Below are positions 1 through 25,712 of a stretch of 64,000 nucleotides of DNA, one piece after another. The notes beneath the pieces are model-generated. The model had not been told where the DNA came from, made no database searches, and saw nothing but the letters and a program-made list of their open reading frames with translations. Source of the stretch: Eunapius fragilis (Eukaryota > Porifera > Demospongiae > Spongillida > Spongillidae). The stretch is taken from assembly GCA_963681505.1 (NCBI GenBank), contig OY811981.1, positions 3,226,572 to 3,290,571 on the forward strand. The letters are read 5' to 3'. Position numbers and translations under genes: made by a program. Positions within the stretch are counted from its first letter, which is position 1. Every line of letters starts with the position of its first letter.

Positions 1-215
1 TGACCAATGGTAGTGTAAAAAGCACGGAAACAAGAGTGACAGAAATTTTACTGGAAAGGAAATTTGAAATAGGCCTATGTTTAGCACACTCACAATATAA
101 CAGCGCATGCCTGATGGGCTAAATATAGGCCTATTTCAATTTTCCAGTAAAATTTCTGTCACTCTTGTTTCTGTGCTTTTTACACCACCATTGGTCAATC
201 CTACATCCCAACAAC
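1..215. repeat. Palindromic head of Helentron-like unit 1
   Basis: Left arm (1-93) and right arm (about 118-215) are inverted copies around a short loop. Both carry TGACCAATGG...TTTTACTGGAAA...AGGCCTAT and its complement. Outer conserved blocks match the heads of the other units. The right arm continues to about 245 (AGAGAATGTTTTTATTTACT); the matching left bases lie outside the window. Confidence 0.9.
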
Positions 216-429
216 TCTCTCGTTAGAGAATGTTTTTATTTACTCGTTTCACAAGTTTTTTTCAACCTGTCATAACAGTAACGTAGTCAATAATCAAATG
301 TAGGAAGAGCATATAGAATTTGGACGATCCCCTTTATCTCTTAATGCAATAATAAATAACTTTAATGAACAATAATTATAATTGTACGAATTTGTAGTAT
401 TGATAATCAATTGTCCCCACCCACGCCCT

Positions 430-745
430 CATCTCCTGCGGGGACGTCCTCCTTCCCGGCCTCCCCGCCATGCTGGGTTGAGCCAGGGTGGCTGTGGCCA
501 TGCAGGCCAGGGAGGGAGCACAGGCGGCGGTGGTACCGGCGGGAGCGCAGCTGCTGGTGGTAGCACCAGCACAGCTGGTGGTGGCAGCGGGGGTAACGCT
601 GCTGGTGGTGATGGCGGGGGCTGGCAGTGGCCATGCAGGCCAGGGAGGGAGCACAGGTGGCGGTGGTACCGGCGGGAGCGCAGCTGGTGGTGGTGGCTCC
701 AGCACAGCTGGTGGTGGCAGTGGGGGTATCGCTGCTGCTGGTGAT
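430..745. repeat. GGT/GGC trinucleotide-rich block inside unit 1
   Basis: Imperfect repeats such as GGTGGTGGCAGTGGGGGTA, including two related copies of a block beginning GGCCATGCAGGCCAGGGAGG (about 497 and 630). Equivalent but differently expanded blocks sit at 19680-19840 and 49285-49550. Open frames across it in several phases reflect composition, not a gene. Confidence 0.8.
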
Positions 746-1227
746 GATACCTATGCCCTACTAAAATATCATTTTCTCCTAATTTCATTGCATTTATTTC
801 ACGGATAGTTTTTAGCAATGACCCTGCTTTTGCTCTTCGTACACTTAGTGCTTTAGAAACCAATGCCTCTGCCCCAATCTTACTTACTGCTGCACGGGCA
901 GATCTAGTAACAACCTTTTGAGCTAGCAATAGATGAGACTTACAAAAGGCATCATTTTCTTCACTTAGAAGCTCACTATCCCTAAGAATAGCTTTTTCAA
1001 GACCACCATTATACTCCATTAGTGCATGAGATTTTGGTTCATACAAGGAGTAGCTATATGGGAGAAGGATATGGTTGCACTTGCAACTGCAATTATATTC
1101 ATACAGTACATGGCTAGACAAAGGACGTTTTTAAGGAACCCTTTTTATACATCAGATTAAAACAATAGACACTACAGTTGAGTCACCATGCATGCTTTAC
1201 ATGTGAAGTGCAGATCCGTGCTGTACA

Positions 1228-1316
1228 TAGTCGGGCGGGCCCTACCACCGCGTTTGGTCAGGTAGTTGGGTGACAAGCCCACCAAACGCGGTAGTAGGGC
1301 CGCCCGGCTACGCTGT
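1228..1316. repeat. Short GC-rich palindrome inside unit 1
   Basis: Arms around GGGCGGGCCCTACCACCGCG and CGCGGTAGTAGGGCCGCCCG are inverted complements. The same palindrome is at 20707-20792 (unit 2) and, partly deleted, at 50104-50172 (unit 3). It is therefore a fixed internal part of this element family. Confidence 0.8.
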
Positions 1317-1990
1317 ACAAATGTTGCGTGCGCAGCTTTTTAATGTTAATACAACATGCCATAACATACGTGGTAGTGGTAGTTCTGTGACCCCTGCGGT
1401 ACCGCGTCCTCTAGGCAGCACACTTAGCCAATCGGACAGCGGGGTCATTCCAATACCGACTCCTTTCAGATGCTTTAATGACAGGTTATTTCTGCCTTTT
1501 AGCAGCGCGGTTTCCCTCGAGGTCCTCTTCATAGCGCCGCCTTTAGGCATTTTTACTTCACTACAACTAAACTGCGATAATATAGGAGCACCAATAAATT
1601 TAGTGCAGGTTAGACTAGAGTTATTTATACTGCCTAAAATTATTTTTAAAAATCTATTATTAATCATTATTAAATAGAACTTGATATATATCTGTCTATA
1701 TGACATGTAAGGATAACGTGCCGGTAAATTTCGAAGCGATTGGTACTATTGCCGTTCTTCAAAACAGTTCGTAGCTCGAGTTATACCTTCCTAAGAAGAA
1801 TTAGAAGACGACGACGACCAAGAATTATTTTAGGACTGGGCACGAGAAACAGGAAATTGTTTCTCTATAACGACACGGTTTTTATCCAACGTAGAACTGT
1901 AGATCGTTGTGCTCTCATTCCGCCGCGATAAGGAGATAAGCGATCCGTTCTCTCCGTGTCCCTCCAGACGCTAGTGAAGTTTTATTAATG

Positions 1991-2251
1991 CAGAGNNNNN
2001 NNNNNNNNNNNNNNNNNNNNNNNNNNNNNNNNNNNNNNNNNNNNNNNNNNNNNNNNNNNNNNNNNNNNNNNNNNNNNNNNNNNNNNNNNNNNNNNNNNNN
2101 NNNNNNNNNNNNNNNNNNNNNNNNNNNNNNNNNNNNNNNNNNNNNNNNNNNNNNNNNNNNNNNNNNNNNNNNNNNNNNNNNNNNNNNNNNNNNNNCCGCA
2201 TTTCGTATTGCGGGTCTCAACCCCCCCTTTTGGAAAACCCTGTATCCGCCC
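1991..2251. mobile_element. MITE inserted in unit 1, interrupted by a 200-base gap
   Basis: Unit 2 reads without interruption across this site (TTTTATTAATGACTTCATC). Here an extra segment begins CAGAG before the gap and ends CCGCCCCTG after it, with TAATG on both sides as a likely target duplication. The right end, read in reverse (CAGGGGCGGATACAGGG), resembles the common hAT-type MITE end. The middle is unknown. Confidence 0.5.
1996..2195. other. Assembly gap (200 N)
   Basis: A run of exactly 200 N bases. The round number suggests an estimated or placeholder length. Confidence 1.
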
Positions 2252-2344
2252 CTGTAATGACATTCATCAACCCTCTGTATTGACAGGTTCAGATAAGATT
2301 CTTCACAAGGTAGTGGTGGGTCGTTATATCACAGCCAAATCTTA

Positions 2345-2552
2345 AGGGGGCGTCTCCAAACTATTTTGGAAAAGTTAACGTCATTTTGACGTTGGGGGGG
2401 GGGGGGGGGGGGGGGGGGGAGGTTCAGCCTCGTGACGTTATCCGATGTACTGATAAAAAAAAATATCAATGACGTTATGAGGGGGGGGGGGGGGTTATAA
2501 TGAAACGTCAAAATGACGTTAACTTTTCCAAAATAGTTTGGAGACGCCCCCT
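2345..2552. mobile_element. Short TIR element (MITE) with poly-G core
   Basis: The ends are inverted repeats of about 50 bp, from AGGGGGCGTCTCCAAAC to its complement GTTTGGAGACGCCCCCT, each followed inward by TTAACGTCATTTTGACGTT. The centre has a G run of about 24 and a second run of 14. No coding capacity. It lies between unit 1 and the start of the first HECW-like gene. The target duplication is ambiguous. Confidence 0.8.
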
Positions 2553-2687
2553 AACATGAACCGAGTATGATTTTGTAAGAATATTCAATGCATGCCTCCG
2601 CCCCGTTTGCATGCATGCATTCCAGGCGTGTATTGTTCAACGCGGTACTGCTCTGATATAACGTAGTTCTCGCGAACCTACCGATAC

Positions 2688-18632
<15,945 letters not shown>

Positions 18633-19216
18633 TGAGATTTTCAGTTCTTTTCAATGTTTTTCTCATTACACACACGCACATGCGCACGCACGCACGCACA
18701 CACACACACGCACGTACACGCACACACAATTAAGAGTAAGCACTTATTTAGGCTCTAGCTGCTCTCTGTTATAAATGTATTGCTATCACTAATGATTTAG
18801 CCAATAATAGTTTATATATTTATGCATGTAATGCACATCTGCAAAAGTTATATAAAGTCCAGATGGCGAACCCTGTACCTGAATAGCCTTATATCGTACC
18901 AGGGACGAGTTCAATAGATGTCAGATGTTACGTTCGACTCAGTTACATGAAGAGCACTGATTGTTAGGCGAGTGGGAGATGATGCTTCGAGTTGCCATGC
19001 GTTAATAGGCGCATAAACCAAGCTCCTGGCTTATGCGCCTTGGCTGCCAATTAAAGCCGCGGTGCTGCCCTTGTTGTGCTTCAGACATATATTATCTCTG
19101 AACAGAGATAATATCTCTGCACCGGAAAGGAAATGACTACGGATGTCACGTAATGACCATCCGTATAGCTGCGATGCATTGAATCTGGGCACGACTCATG
19201 TGTAGCCTCTGTGAAA
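18633..19216. other. Region downstream of HECW-like copy 1
   Basis: Contains a (CA/CG)n stretch at 18668-18727 and a short palindrome at 19088-19115 (TATTATCTCTGAACAGAGATAATA). I see no gene. It would hold the 3' UTR of copy 1. Confidence 0.6.
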
Positions 19217-19505
19217 ACAAGTAAATAAAAACATTCTCTAACGAGAGAGTTGTTGGTATATAGGATTGACCAATGGTGGTGTATAAAGCACGGAAACATG
19301 AGTGACAGAAATTTTACTGGAAAATTGAAATAGGCCTATATTTAGCCCATTATTCAGGCATGCTTTTGTGAGTGTGCTAAATATAGGCCTATTTCAATTT
19401 TCCAGTAAAATTTCTGTCACTCTTGTTTCCGTGCTTTTTACACCACCATTGGTCAATCCTATATACCAACAACTCTCTCGTTAGAGAATGTTTTTATTTA
19501 CTTGT
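19217..19505. repeat. 289-bp palindromic head of unit 2
   Basis: Left arm ACAAGTAAATAAAAACATTC...AGGCCTATATTTAGC pairs along its whole length with GCTAAATATAGGCCTAT...GAATGTTTTTATTTACTTGT, with a loop of about 35 bases near 19345-19375. Confidence 0.97.
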
Positions 19506-20824
19506 TTCATAAGTTTTTTTTCAACCTGTCATAACAGTAATGTAGTCAATAATCAATGTAGAAAGAGCCCTATTATCTCTTAAATGCAATAACAAATAAC
19601 TTTAATAATAATAATTTATAATTGTACGAATTTGTTGTCAATTGTCCTCGCCCGCGCCCTCGTCTCCTGCGGGGACGTCCTCCCTCCCCGCATGGCAGTG
19701 GCCATGCAGGCCAGGGAGGGAGCAAAGGCGGCGGTGGTACCGGCGGGAGCGCAGCTGGTGGTGGTGGTGGCGGTGGGGGTATCGCTGCTGGTGGTGGTGG
19801 GTCTATAGCTGCTGGTGGTGGTGGGGCAGTGGGGCTTCTTCTCGCGGGGTGAAGGGGAGAGGAGTCGGAGGATGAATATCATCCTCTTCCTCCTTTTCTT
19901 CCTCCTCCGACCCCTCATTATTAAAAAAAAACCCGTCAGGTCTTCAGCTGCCATCTATATGTACGTGACAGAGAGTATGATTAAGTTTTTTTTACCTTTT
20001 TTTCTTTTCAAGTATTATTAAATTTTCACCTCTTTTGGCAAAGTGCACTATAATTCAGTGAGTGCATGACTGACTTTTATACCTGCAAAGCCTTAACACG
20101 TGTGCAGACTGTGCTATAATTCTATTGGTCCAATTCCATCATATTAACGGCATGTGCTAAAATTTTATTGGTCAAATTTGAAAATGCTCCAATCTAAACA
20201 TGGAGGTGTAGCCTACATGCAGTAAAGATGGATAGTGTGGGAACTCAGGAAGTGAACTACATGACAGCATGTAGATCTGGGATACATGGCTCCATGTAGA
20301 TTGATAAGGATATGTTTTCAGGTGAGCAATATCTGTAGACGGCAGCATTATGAGTGTGGGCAGAAGGTCTGATTTTTCACTACATAAATGAGAGAGTAAA
20401 AGTACCTTATGGTGGCTATAACAAGTTGATGTGCAACAGTACAGGATCATGATATGGCGGCATGTGGTGGCAAGAAAGTCTGCTGCTAGTGCTGGTGGTG
20501 TGTACACCAATAAATGTATATGAGTCTGGCTGAGTACATAGCGTTAGGTGAATACCACACTTTTGCATATGTATCATGAATTGTTGTTTAAGATAAGCCT
20601 TTTTGTACATCAGATTAAAACAATAGACACTACTGTACACACAGTTGAGTACCATTCATGCTTTACATGTGAAGTGAATGGTTTTGTGCAGATCCGTGCT
20701 GTACATAGTCGGGCGGGCCCCACTACCGCGTTTGGTCAGGTAATAGGGTGACAAGCCCGACCAAACGCGGTAGTAGGGCCGCCCGACTATGCTGTACAAA
20801 TGTTGCAAGCACAGCTTTTTAATG

Positions 20825-21393
20825 TTAATACAACATGCCATAACATACCTTTGAGTTGTAGTGGTAGCTCTGTGCCCCGGCGGTACCGCGTCCTCTCAGC
20901 AGCACTTTTAGAGAATCGGATAGAAGGGTCATTCCAATACCGACTCCTTTCAGATGCTTTAATGGCAGCTGAATTGTCCTCGTATTTCTGCCTTTTAGCA
21001 GCGCAGTTTCCTTCGAGGTCCTCTTCATATCGCCGCCTTTTAGCAGCACGGTTCTCCTCGAGGTCCTCTTCGTATTGCCGCCTTTTAGCAGCACGGTTCT
21101 CCTCAAGGTCCTCTTCATATCGCCACCTTTTAGCAGATCGCTTATTCTAGTATTCAATATCAGCCTTGTAGCTGTCGTGTACAGAGGCCTTCTTCTTTTC
21201 GGGATCGGCCTTGTAGCTGTCGCGTGCAGAGGCCTTCATCTTTTCGGGATCGGCCTTGTAGCTGTAGCGTACAGAGGCCTTCTTTTTTCTGGATTGGCCT
21301 TGTAGAGCGCTCGGGCTTTAGCTTTGTTCTCGTCTTGCTTTTGGAGGTACTCCGATCGTTGCTTAGATCTCTTCTTTGATTACGCGAAGGCAT
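20825..21393 (-). pseudogene. Remnant of Helitron-type protein with (SYKADPEK)n repeats
   Basis: Reading leftward from the ATG at 21391-21393, one frame gives MPSRNQRRDLSND and a neighbouring frame gives repeated KASARDSYKADPEK-type units of about 15 residues. Further left the DNA repeats a roughly 48-bp unit (CTTTTAGCAGCACGGTTCTC...). Such Lys/Tyr/Asp-Pro-Glu repeats occur in N-terminal parts of Helitron/OTU-type proteins of cnidarians and sponges. Frames are broken and no helicase follows. Unit 3 has a shorter version at about 50370-50707. Confidence 0.55.
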
Positions 21394-22016
21394 TTTAGAA
21401 AAACAACTTCACTAGACAAAGTAAAAACTAAACTGCGATAGGAACACCAAATAAATTTAGTGCAGGTTAGAGCATTTATACTGCCTAAAAGTATTAATAA
21501 AAATCTATTATATACCATTATTAATTAGAACTTGATATATGTGTGTCTATATGACATGTAAGGATAACGCGCCGGTAAATTTCGAAGCGATTGGTACTAT
21601 TGCCGTTCTTCAAAACCGTTCGTAGCTCGAGTTATACCTTCCTAAGAAGAAGAAGAATTAGAAGACGACGACGACCAAGAATTATTTTAGGACTGGGCAC
21701 GAGAAACAGAAAATTGTTTGTTTCTCTATAACCACACCGTTTTATGACACGGAACCAACGTAGAACTGTAGATCGTTGTACTCTCATTCCATCGCGATAA
21801 ACAGATAAGCGATCCGTTTCTCCGTTGTCCCTCCAGACGCTAGTGAAGTTTTATTAATGACTTCATCAACCCTCAATCAATCCTATTTTGAACCTGCTGC
21901 CGCAGGTTCAGATAGTAATAATGAAATAATTATGATGGATCTTTCGCATACTCCCCCCCAAATGCCCAAGTTCGTTCCAATGCTACTGTAACTTATCTAG
22001 TAGGATTTGGGGAGGG

Positions 22017-22019
<3 letters not shown>

Positions 22020-22052
<33 letters not shown>
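22020..22052. repeat. Poly-G run
   Basis: More than 30 consecutive G, directly downstream of unit 2. Confidence 0.95.
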
Positions 22053-22164
22053 GAGAGCAGGGAAAAATTAGAATTCATTGCGTGCGTGATTGAACAGGGA
22101 AATGATTTTTAAAATCGCACGCTTTTTATTTTTTATTTTTGCTCAACCACACAATGGTCTTTCA

Positions 22165-22261
22165 CAGTGGCGTTCTGGCCAGGGGTGCAGGGGGGCAAAT
22201 GCCCCCCCCCCCCCCCCCCCCCCCCCTCCCCCCCAGATAATTAATGCCCAGACCGCCACTG
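22165..22261. mobile_element. 97-bp hAT-type MITE with poly-C core
   Basis: Ends CAGTGGCGTTCTGG and CCAGACCGCCACTG are inverted repeats. Perfect 8-base target duplications GTCTTTCA lie at 22157-22164 and 22262-22269. The core is a C run of about 25 followed by TCCCCCCC. An 8-bp duplication plus CAGTGGCG ends is typical of hAT. Confidence 0.9.
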
Positions 22262-22627
22262 GTCTTTCAGAAGATTTAAAAATCCTCTTGATTAAAAAAA
22301 CTTGACTTGACCCCTTGTAAAACAAAACGGGGGACTCTTAAGGGATTTAGTGGGCTGGGGGACTCTTAAGGGATTAAGTGGGCTGGGGACTATAATTTGC
22401 GTTTTTCTTCTTTTCTGTGGATTAAAGCATTAATTGCTTGCAGATTTGAGTTACCGCGAGTAAATAATTTTTGACACACAAATGGTGATACTTCATATAA
22501 GTATTGAAAATGTATACATCTTTATACAGGCAGATCATTTCAGTTATAATAAATTCAGGACATGTAGCATTGCAGACAATTGTTCTATAATGAAATGAAC
22601 ACTATGCGTCATTGGCGTAGAGAACCG

Positions 22628-22735
22628 GGGGGGGGGGGGGGGGGGGGGGGCGAAGGTGCTCAGCCCCCCCCCCCCCCCCCCATCTTCTCCGGCAAATTGT
22701 TGAGGGGGCTCAGCCCCCTCCCTCCCCGGCGTACT
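22628..22735. repeat. Poly-G/poly-C block, probable MITE debris
   Basis: A run of G (22628-22650), then GGTGCTCAG, then a C run and a further GGGGGCTCAGCCCCC palindrome. It resembles the other GC-homopolymer MITEs here, but its ends are not clear. Confidence 0.5.
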
Positions 22736-22740
22736 AAATA

Positions 22741-23019
22741 ATGTTTGGCAAATCGTGCACGTACACGACGATGCTGAAGCGAATTGACTACTATTGTAAG
22801 ATTTGTCAGCAACCAATATCAACAGCAGCCGAGCCTAGTAAGCAGAGTGAAGTTCATATAGATGAGGTGAACATCCCGTGGACAAAGAAGATTACGGACA
22901 TTGCGTTTTCGGAGGTGAGTGCGGTGACCTCAAAGAAGCGTAATGAATTTAGATCTGATGAGCTAGTATGGAATTCCAGCTCAGTTGGAAAGCAAAGTAC
23001 TACTGAAATATTAAGCTAG
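22741..23019 (+). CDS. Unrecognised ORF (92 aa)
   Basis: Begins MFGKSCTYTTMLKRIDYYC and includes a CKICQQPI pair of cysteines. The composition is ordinary rather than repetitive, so it may be a fragment of a mobile-element protein. No homology recognised; it could be chance. Confidence 0.25.
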   Translation: MFGKSCTYTTMLKRIDYYCKICQQPISTAAEPSKQSEVHIDEVNIPWTKKITDIAFSEVSAVTSKKRNEFRSDELVWNSSSVGKQSTTEILS

Positions 23020-23069
23020 TGAACTTTGAATCTGTCCTGGAGGTAATGAGAAACACGCCAATGATAGTT

Positions 23070-23490
23070 CCAGGTATTTGGATTGAACTAGTCTGACCGT
23101 TTAAAAAAATTTGAATGTGATCCATTTTATTGTGAGGATAGGAAGCCTCAATTGTAGGGACTGATCACCTAATGCAACTTTCCTGAAGGCTGTTGTGCTT
23201 TTTACATCATTAAGCAAAAACAAGACATTCTGCTCTCCAATTAGAAGTAATGATTTTTAAAATCCTTATGATGGTTAATTGGTGTGTGCCACATGTAGTT
23301 AGTTTACATCCATTCATAGGCTGCTCATATTAATGGAGACTTTTACCATGGGAAAAAGGATTGTTTTGGAATGCATAAGCTGCTTTCAAAAGCTTTAAGG
23401 TGGAGAATGGCAGGAGCTGTAATGGAACACAGAATGGATACTTATAATGATGACGTTGGTGAATAAGGAATCTGGTTTCTATAATGAAGT
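23070..23490. repeat. Dispersed repeat, second copy
   Basis: Aligned with 14500-14930 (see there), same orientation, with small indels. It ends shortly before the RT fragment. Confidence 0.8.
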
Positions 23491-23521
23491 AATGTTGATG
23501 CTGCGCTATGTTTAGCAGAAC

Positions 23522-23770
23522 ATGCAGGAAAAGAAAATAAAGTACTCAGCAGCCTTTGAAGAAAGAAGTGCTTCATTTACACCTTTTGTAGTCTCTGTAG
23601 ATGGGGTCTTGGGTCATGATGCACAACACCTGATGAGGCGTCTGTATGACCAAATTGCAATGAAGTGGGAGAAGTCACATTCTGAAGTAATGGGATGGGT
23701 TCGTGCCAGAGTGGCTTTTGCTATTTTATGTGCAAAAACCTTTGCTTGCGTGGATCCAGGGCCAAAAATC
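23522..23770 (+). pseudogene. C-terminal fragment of a retrotransposon RT polyprotein
   Basis: MQEKKIKYSAAFEERSASFT then FVVSVDGVLGHDAQHLMRRL and VRARVAFAILCAKTF match a C-terminal region found after the reverse transcriptase in a group of invertebrate and algal retroelements. The homology ends near 23770 (..CVDPG); the rest of the open frame enters another repeat. No RT catalytic motif is present, so this is a 5'-truncated dead copy. Recognition is from memory of the family. Confidence 0.65.
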
Positions 23771-24306
23771 AGTAATGATCAACAAAACAACATAATCGAA
23801 CACAATAGTACACAACATACACTTAGACAAATAAATAATTATATGGGACAGTCTCCGAGAAAATGGCCCTTCGCTATAAATTATAAAAGTTATAAAAATG
23901 ACTCGCGTTTGAATCGCTATAACTTCGGAACGGTAAACGCTATTGACTTCCTATTTTCAAAACATCATACTACACAATTTCTATAAGGTAAAATAGATTT
24001 TGGGGTCTTGCATTAGCTTCGTACCAGCGTTGCAACGTCCGATACCTCTTGGGGTTCAAACTGGCCATATCTTTCGGCAGGACATCTCATTTAACTTCAA
24101 ATTCGGTTTATACGCAGAGGGGTCCTGTGCCTATCGATTTATCCTGTTCGTTAATTTTTACTTGATCCGTTACGGAGATTCAGCTGTGCAAAGTAATTGC
24201 ACATTTCTCGTTCATTTCGCGCCATTAACCTATTACAACCTGGTTCCCGCTACTCCGAGCACATGAATATATAGTAACCTCCCGTGCCCATGCCACTAAC
24301 ATATTA

Positions 24307-24592
24307 ACAAGTAAATAAAAACATTCTCTACGAGAAAGTTGGTGGGATATAGGATTTGATTATGACATTGGTGGTGTAAAAAGCAAGGAAACAAGGTCTT
24401 ATCAGAAGGGAAAATGTCATAGTCCTATATTTAGCACATTTCTAGGGCATGTGTTGTTTGTGTGCTAAATATAGGACTATGACATTTTCCCTTCTGATAA
24501 GACCTTGTTTCCTTGCTTTTTACACCACCAATGTCATAATCAAATCCTATATCCCACCAACTTTCTCGTAGAGAATGTTTTTATTTACTTGT
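24307..24592. repeat. Palindromic head of the 24.3-kb variant
   Basis: Both arms match each other almost perfectly. The central stem (TCTTATCAGAAGGGAAAATG and complement) is unrelated to that of units 1-3 (GTGACAGAAATTTTACTGGA), while the flanks ACATTCTCTA.CGAGA, GGTGGTGTAAAAAGC and CCTATATTTAGCAC are shared. Confidence 0.95.
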
Positions 24593-24633
24593 TTTCTTTA
24601 TTTTTTTTCATACCCATTTAATTATACAAGACA

Positions 24634-24767
24634 GTAGTCTCGTACCCAGACCGTCTATGACGTAAGCGATTATCGCTGTAAACAGTATAATCACTACGTC
24701 CATACGTATGGACGTAGTGTTTACAGCGATAATCGCTTACGTCATAGACGGTCTGGGTACGAGACTA
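24634..24767. mobile_element. 134-bp near-perfect palindromic MITE
   Basis: GTAGTCTCGTACCCAGACCG ... CGGTCTGGGTACGAGACTA, with arms complementary down to a short asymmetric centre (CATACGTATG). Perfect 8-base target duplications ACAAGACA flank it at 24626-24633 and 24768-24775, as expected for hAT. Confidence 0.95.
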
Positions 24768-25612
24768 ACAAGACATAGGAGGCGGATAGTCGATTGTTTA
24801 TCAAAGTATTATATTATATAAAAGCGAGTCCTCCAGCCGATTCTGAAGCTATTGGTGAAATTTTCATCGCTTAGAAATGTTCCTGTCCTGAGTTATGCGT
24901 TGCCAAGAAGAAGAAGACGACCCGCCCCTTGTTCCGAGACTGGGTACGAGGACGGGCAGTACACTCTTGTTCTCAACAACCACGCGGTTCAGCGACATGA
25001 AACAAAAACGAAACTACTCATTTTTGACTTCTAGATCGATTGCTAAAACAAGCTACACGATCCGATCGTCGGGAGTGTTGTTACAGACGGGTCGCGTTTT
25101 TTAATGACATTCATAGTCGGGGTCAAATCCTATATGGAAGTTTCTAACGAAACTTCCGATATGTACAACTGAAGTACCAGCTTCTCACAAACGTCACTTA
25201 GTGGTTCTCTTCTATAACGAACAAGATTCGTTAAGCGATCGAAATGCGTGGGATTCAGCTACCATCACCATACAAAACACGGTACGTACTACCAGTACCG
25301 ATACGCGCGCACAACATTATGTAGAAATCGTGCCCCTGTCGATTCGGTCATACTCTTTGGGTGCCACTCATTGCGTGGCCGGCGCACAACCTATAACAGT
25401 ACGTCAGAGCCATGATATACATGAATAGTGCACGGTGCATCAGCTAGGCTATGGGAGAGGCGTGGTCGAGTTAAAGACACATGCAGCGCAGCTAGGCTGG
25501 AACACATGTAACCCTTCGGGATTGCGTTCTGCTGGCACATATATTTTAAACGCCCACCGTTTCTCAGTTCATCTGCATGGCTGGCACACACACACCCATG
25601 AACCAACACATA

Positions 25613-25712
25613 CCCAGCAAAAAGTTCTTGCGCAAGACTTGCCCAAGATCTTGCCTTCTTGGGCAAGTCTTGCCCAAGATTACTCAAGATCTTGGCTTCT
25701 TGGGCAAGAAAT
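25613..25712. repeat. Left subterminal palindrome array of BEN element
   Basis: Repeated CTTGCCCAAGATCTTG / CTTGGGCAAGTCTTGCCCAAG, about four units in 100 bp. The counterpart is at 27944-28193. Confidence 0.9.

Larger units (their letters stand above)
1..2292 (-). mobile_element. Helentron-like element, unit 1 (left end cut by window)
   Basis: The copy aligns along its length with the units at 19217-21911 and 48853-52850. It has the same palindromic head (1-215 here; about 45 bases lie outside the window), a Gly/Pro-codon-rich GGT repeat zone (about 430-745), a short palindrome at 1228-1316 and the same tail before ...GGTTCAG at 2292. The terminal hairpin intact in units 2 and 3 is collapsed here. 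On the minus strand, 740-1015 encodes a stretch resembling the N-terminal part of Helitron-type proteins of invertebrates, including the residues ALSVRRAKAGSLLKTIREIN. The unit lacks any Rep or helicase domain, so it is non-autonomous. Assignment to Helentrons rests on architecture plus these remnants and is an inference. Confidence 0.6.
19217..21911 (-). mobile_element. Helentron-like element, unit 2 (complete)
   Basis: Cleanest copy, 2,695 bp. The left end ACAAGTAAATAAAAACATTC opens a 289-bp palindrome (19217-19505). The right end is a hairpin GAACCTGCTGCCGCAGGTTC (21890-21909) followed by AG and then host AT. A short motif TCAATCCTAT just inside the right hairpin is the complement of ATAGGATTGA in the left head. 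Minus-strand remnants at 20825-21393 encode lysine-rich repeats (SYKADPEK) as seen in invertebrate Helitron-type proteins. Terminal asymmetry, one short hairpin, subterminal inverted motif and no clear target duplication fit Helentrons/Helitron2. No Rep/helicase is present. Confidence 0.65.
24307..25158 (-). mobile_element. Helentron-like variant (852 bp), empty site known
   Basis: Head palindrome 24307-24592 (ACAAGTAAATAAAAACATTC..., loop near 24445), tail hairpin GGAAGTTTC/GAAACTTCC at 25136-25157. The other arm of the inverted duplication gives the empty site AACATATTAATATGTAC. So insertion fell between A and A (T and T on the other strand), with at most one duplicated base. Helentrons insert between T and T without duplication. 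The interior aligns weakly with units 1-3 (AGCTATTGGTGAAA.., AAGAAGAAGAAGACGAC). A 134-bp MITE is nested at 24634-24767. Confidence 0.75.

Noticed and set aside
376..808. Pro-rich or Gly-rich open frames in four phases
   Set aside because: Composition artefact of the GGT/GGC repeat block in Helentron-like unit 1; the same is true at 19620-19950 and 49117-49760.
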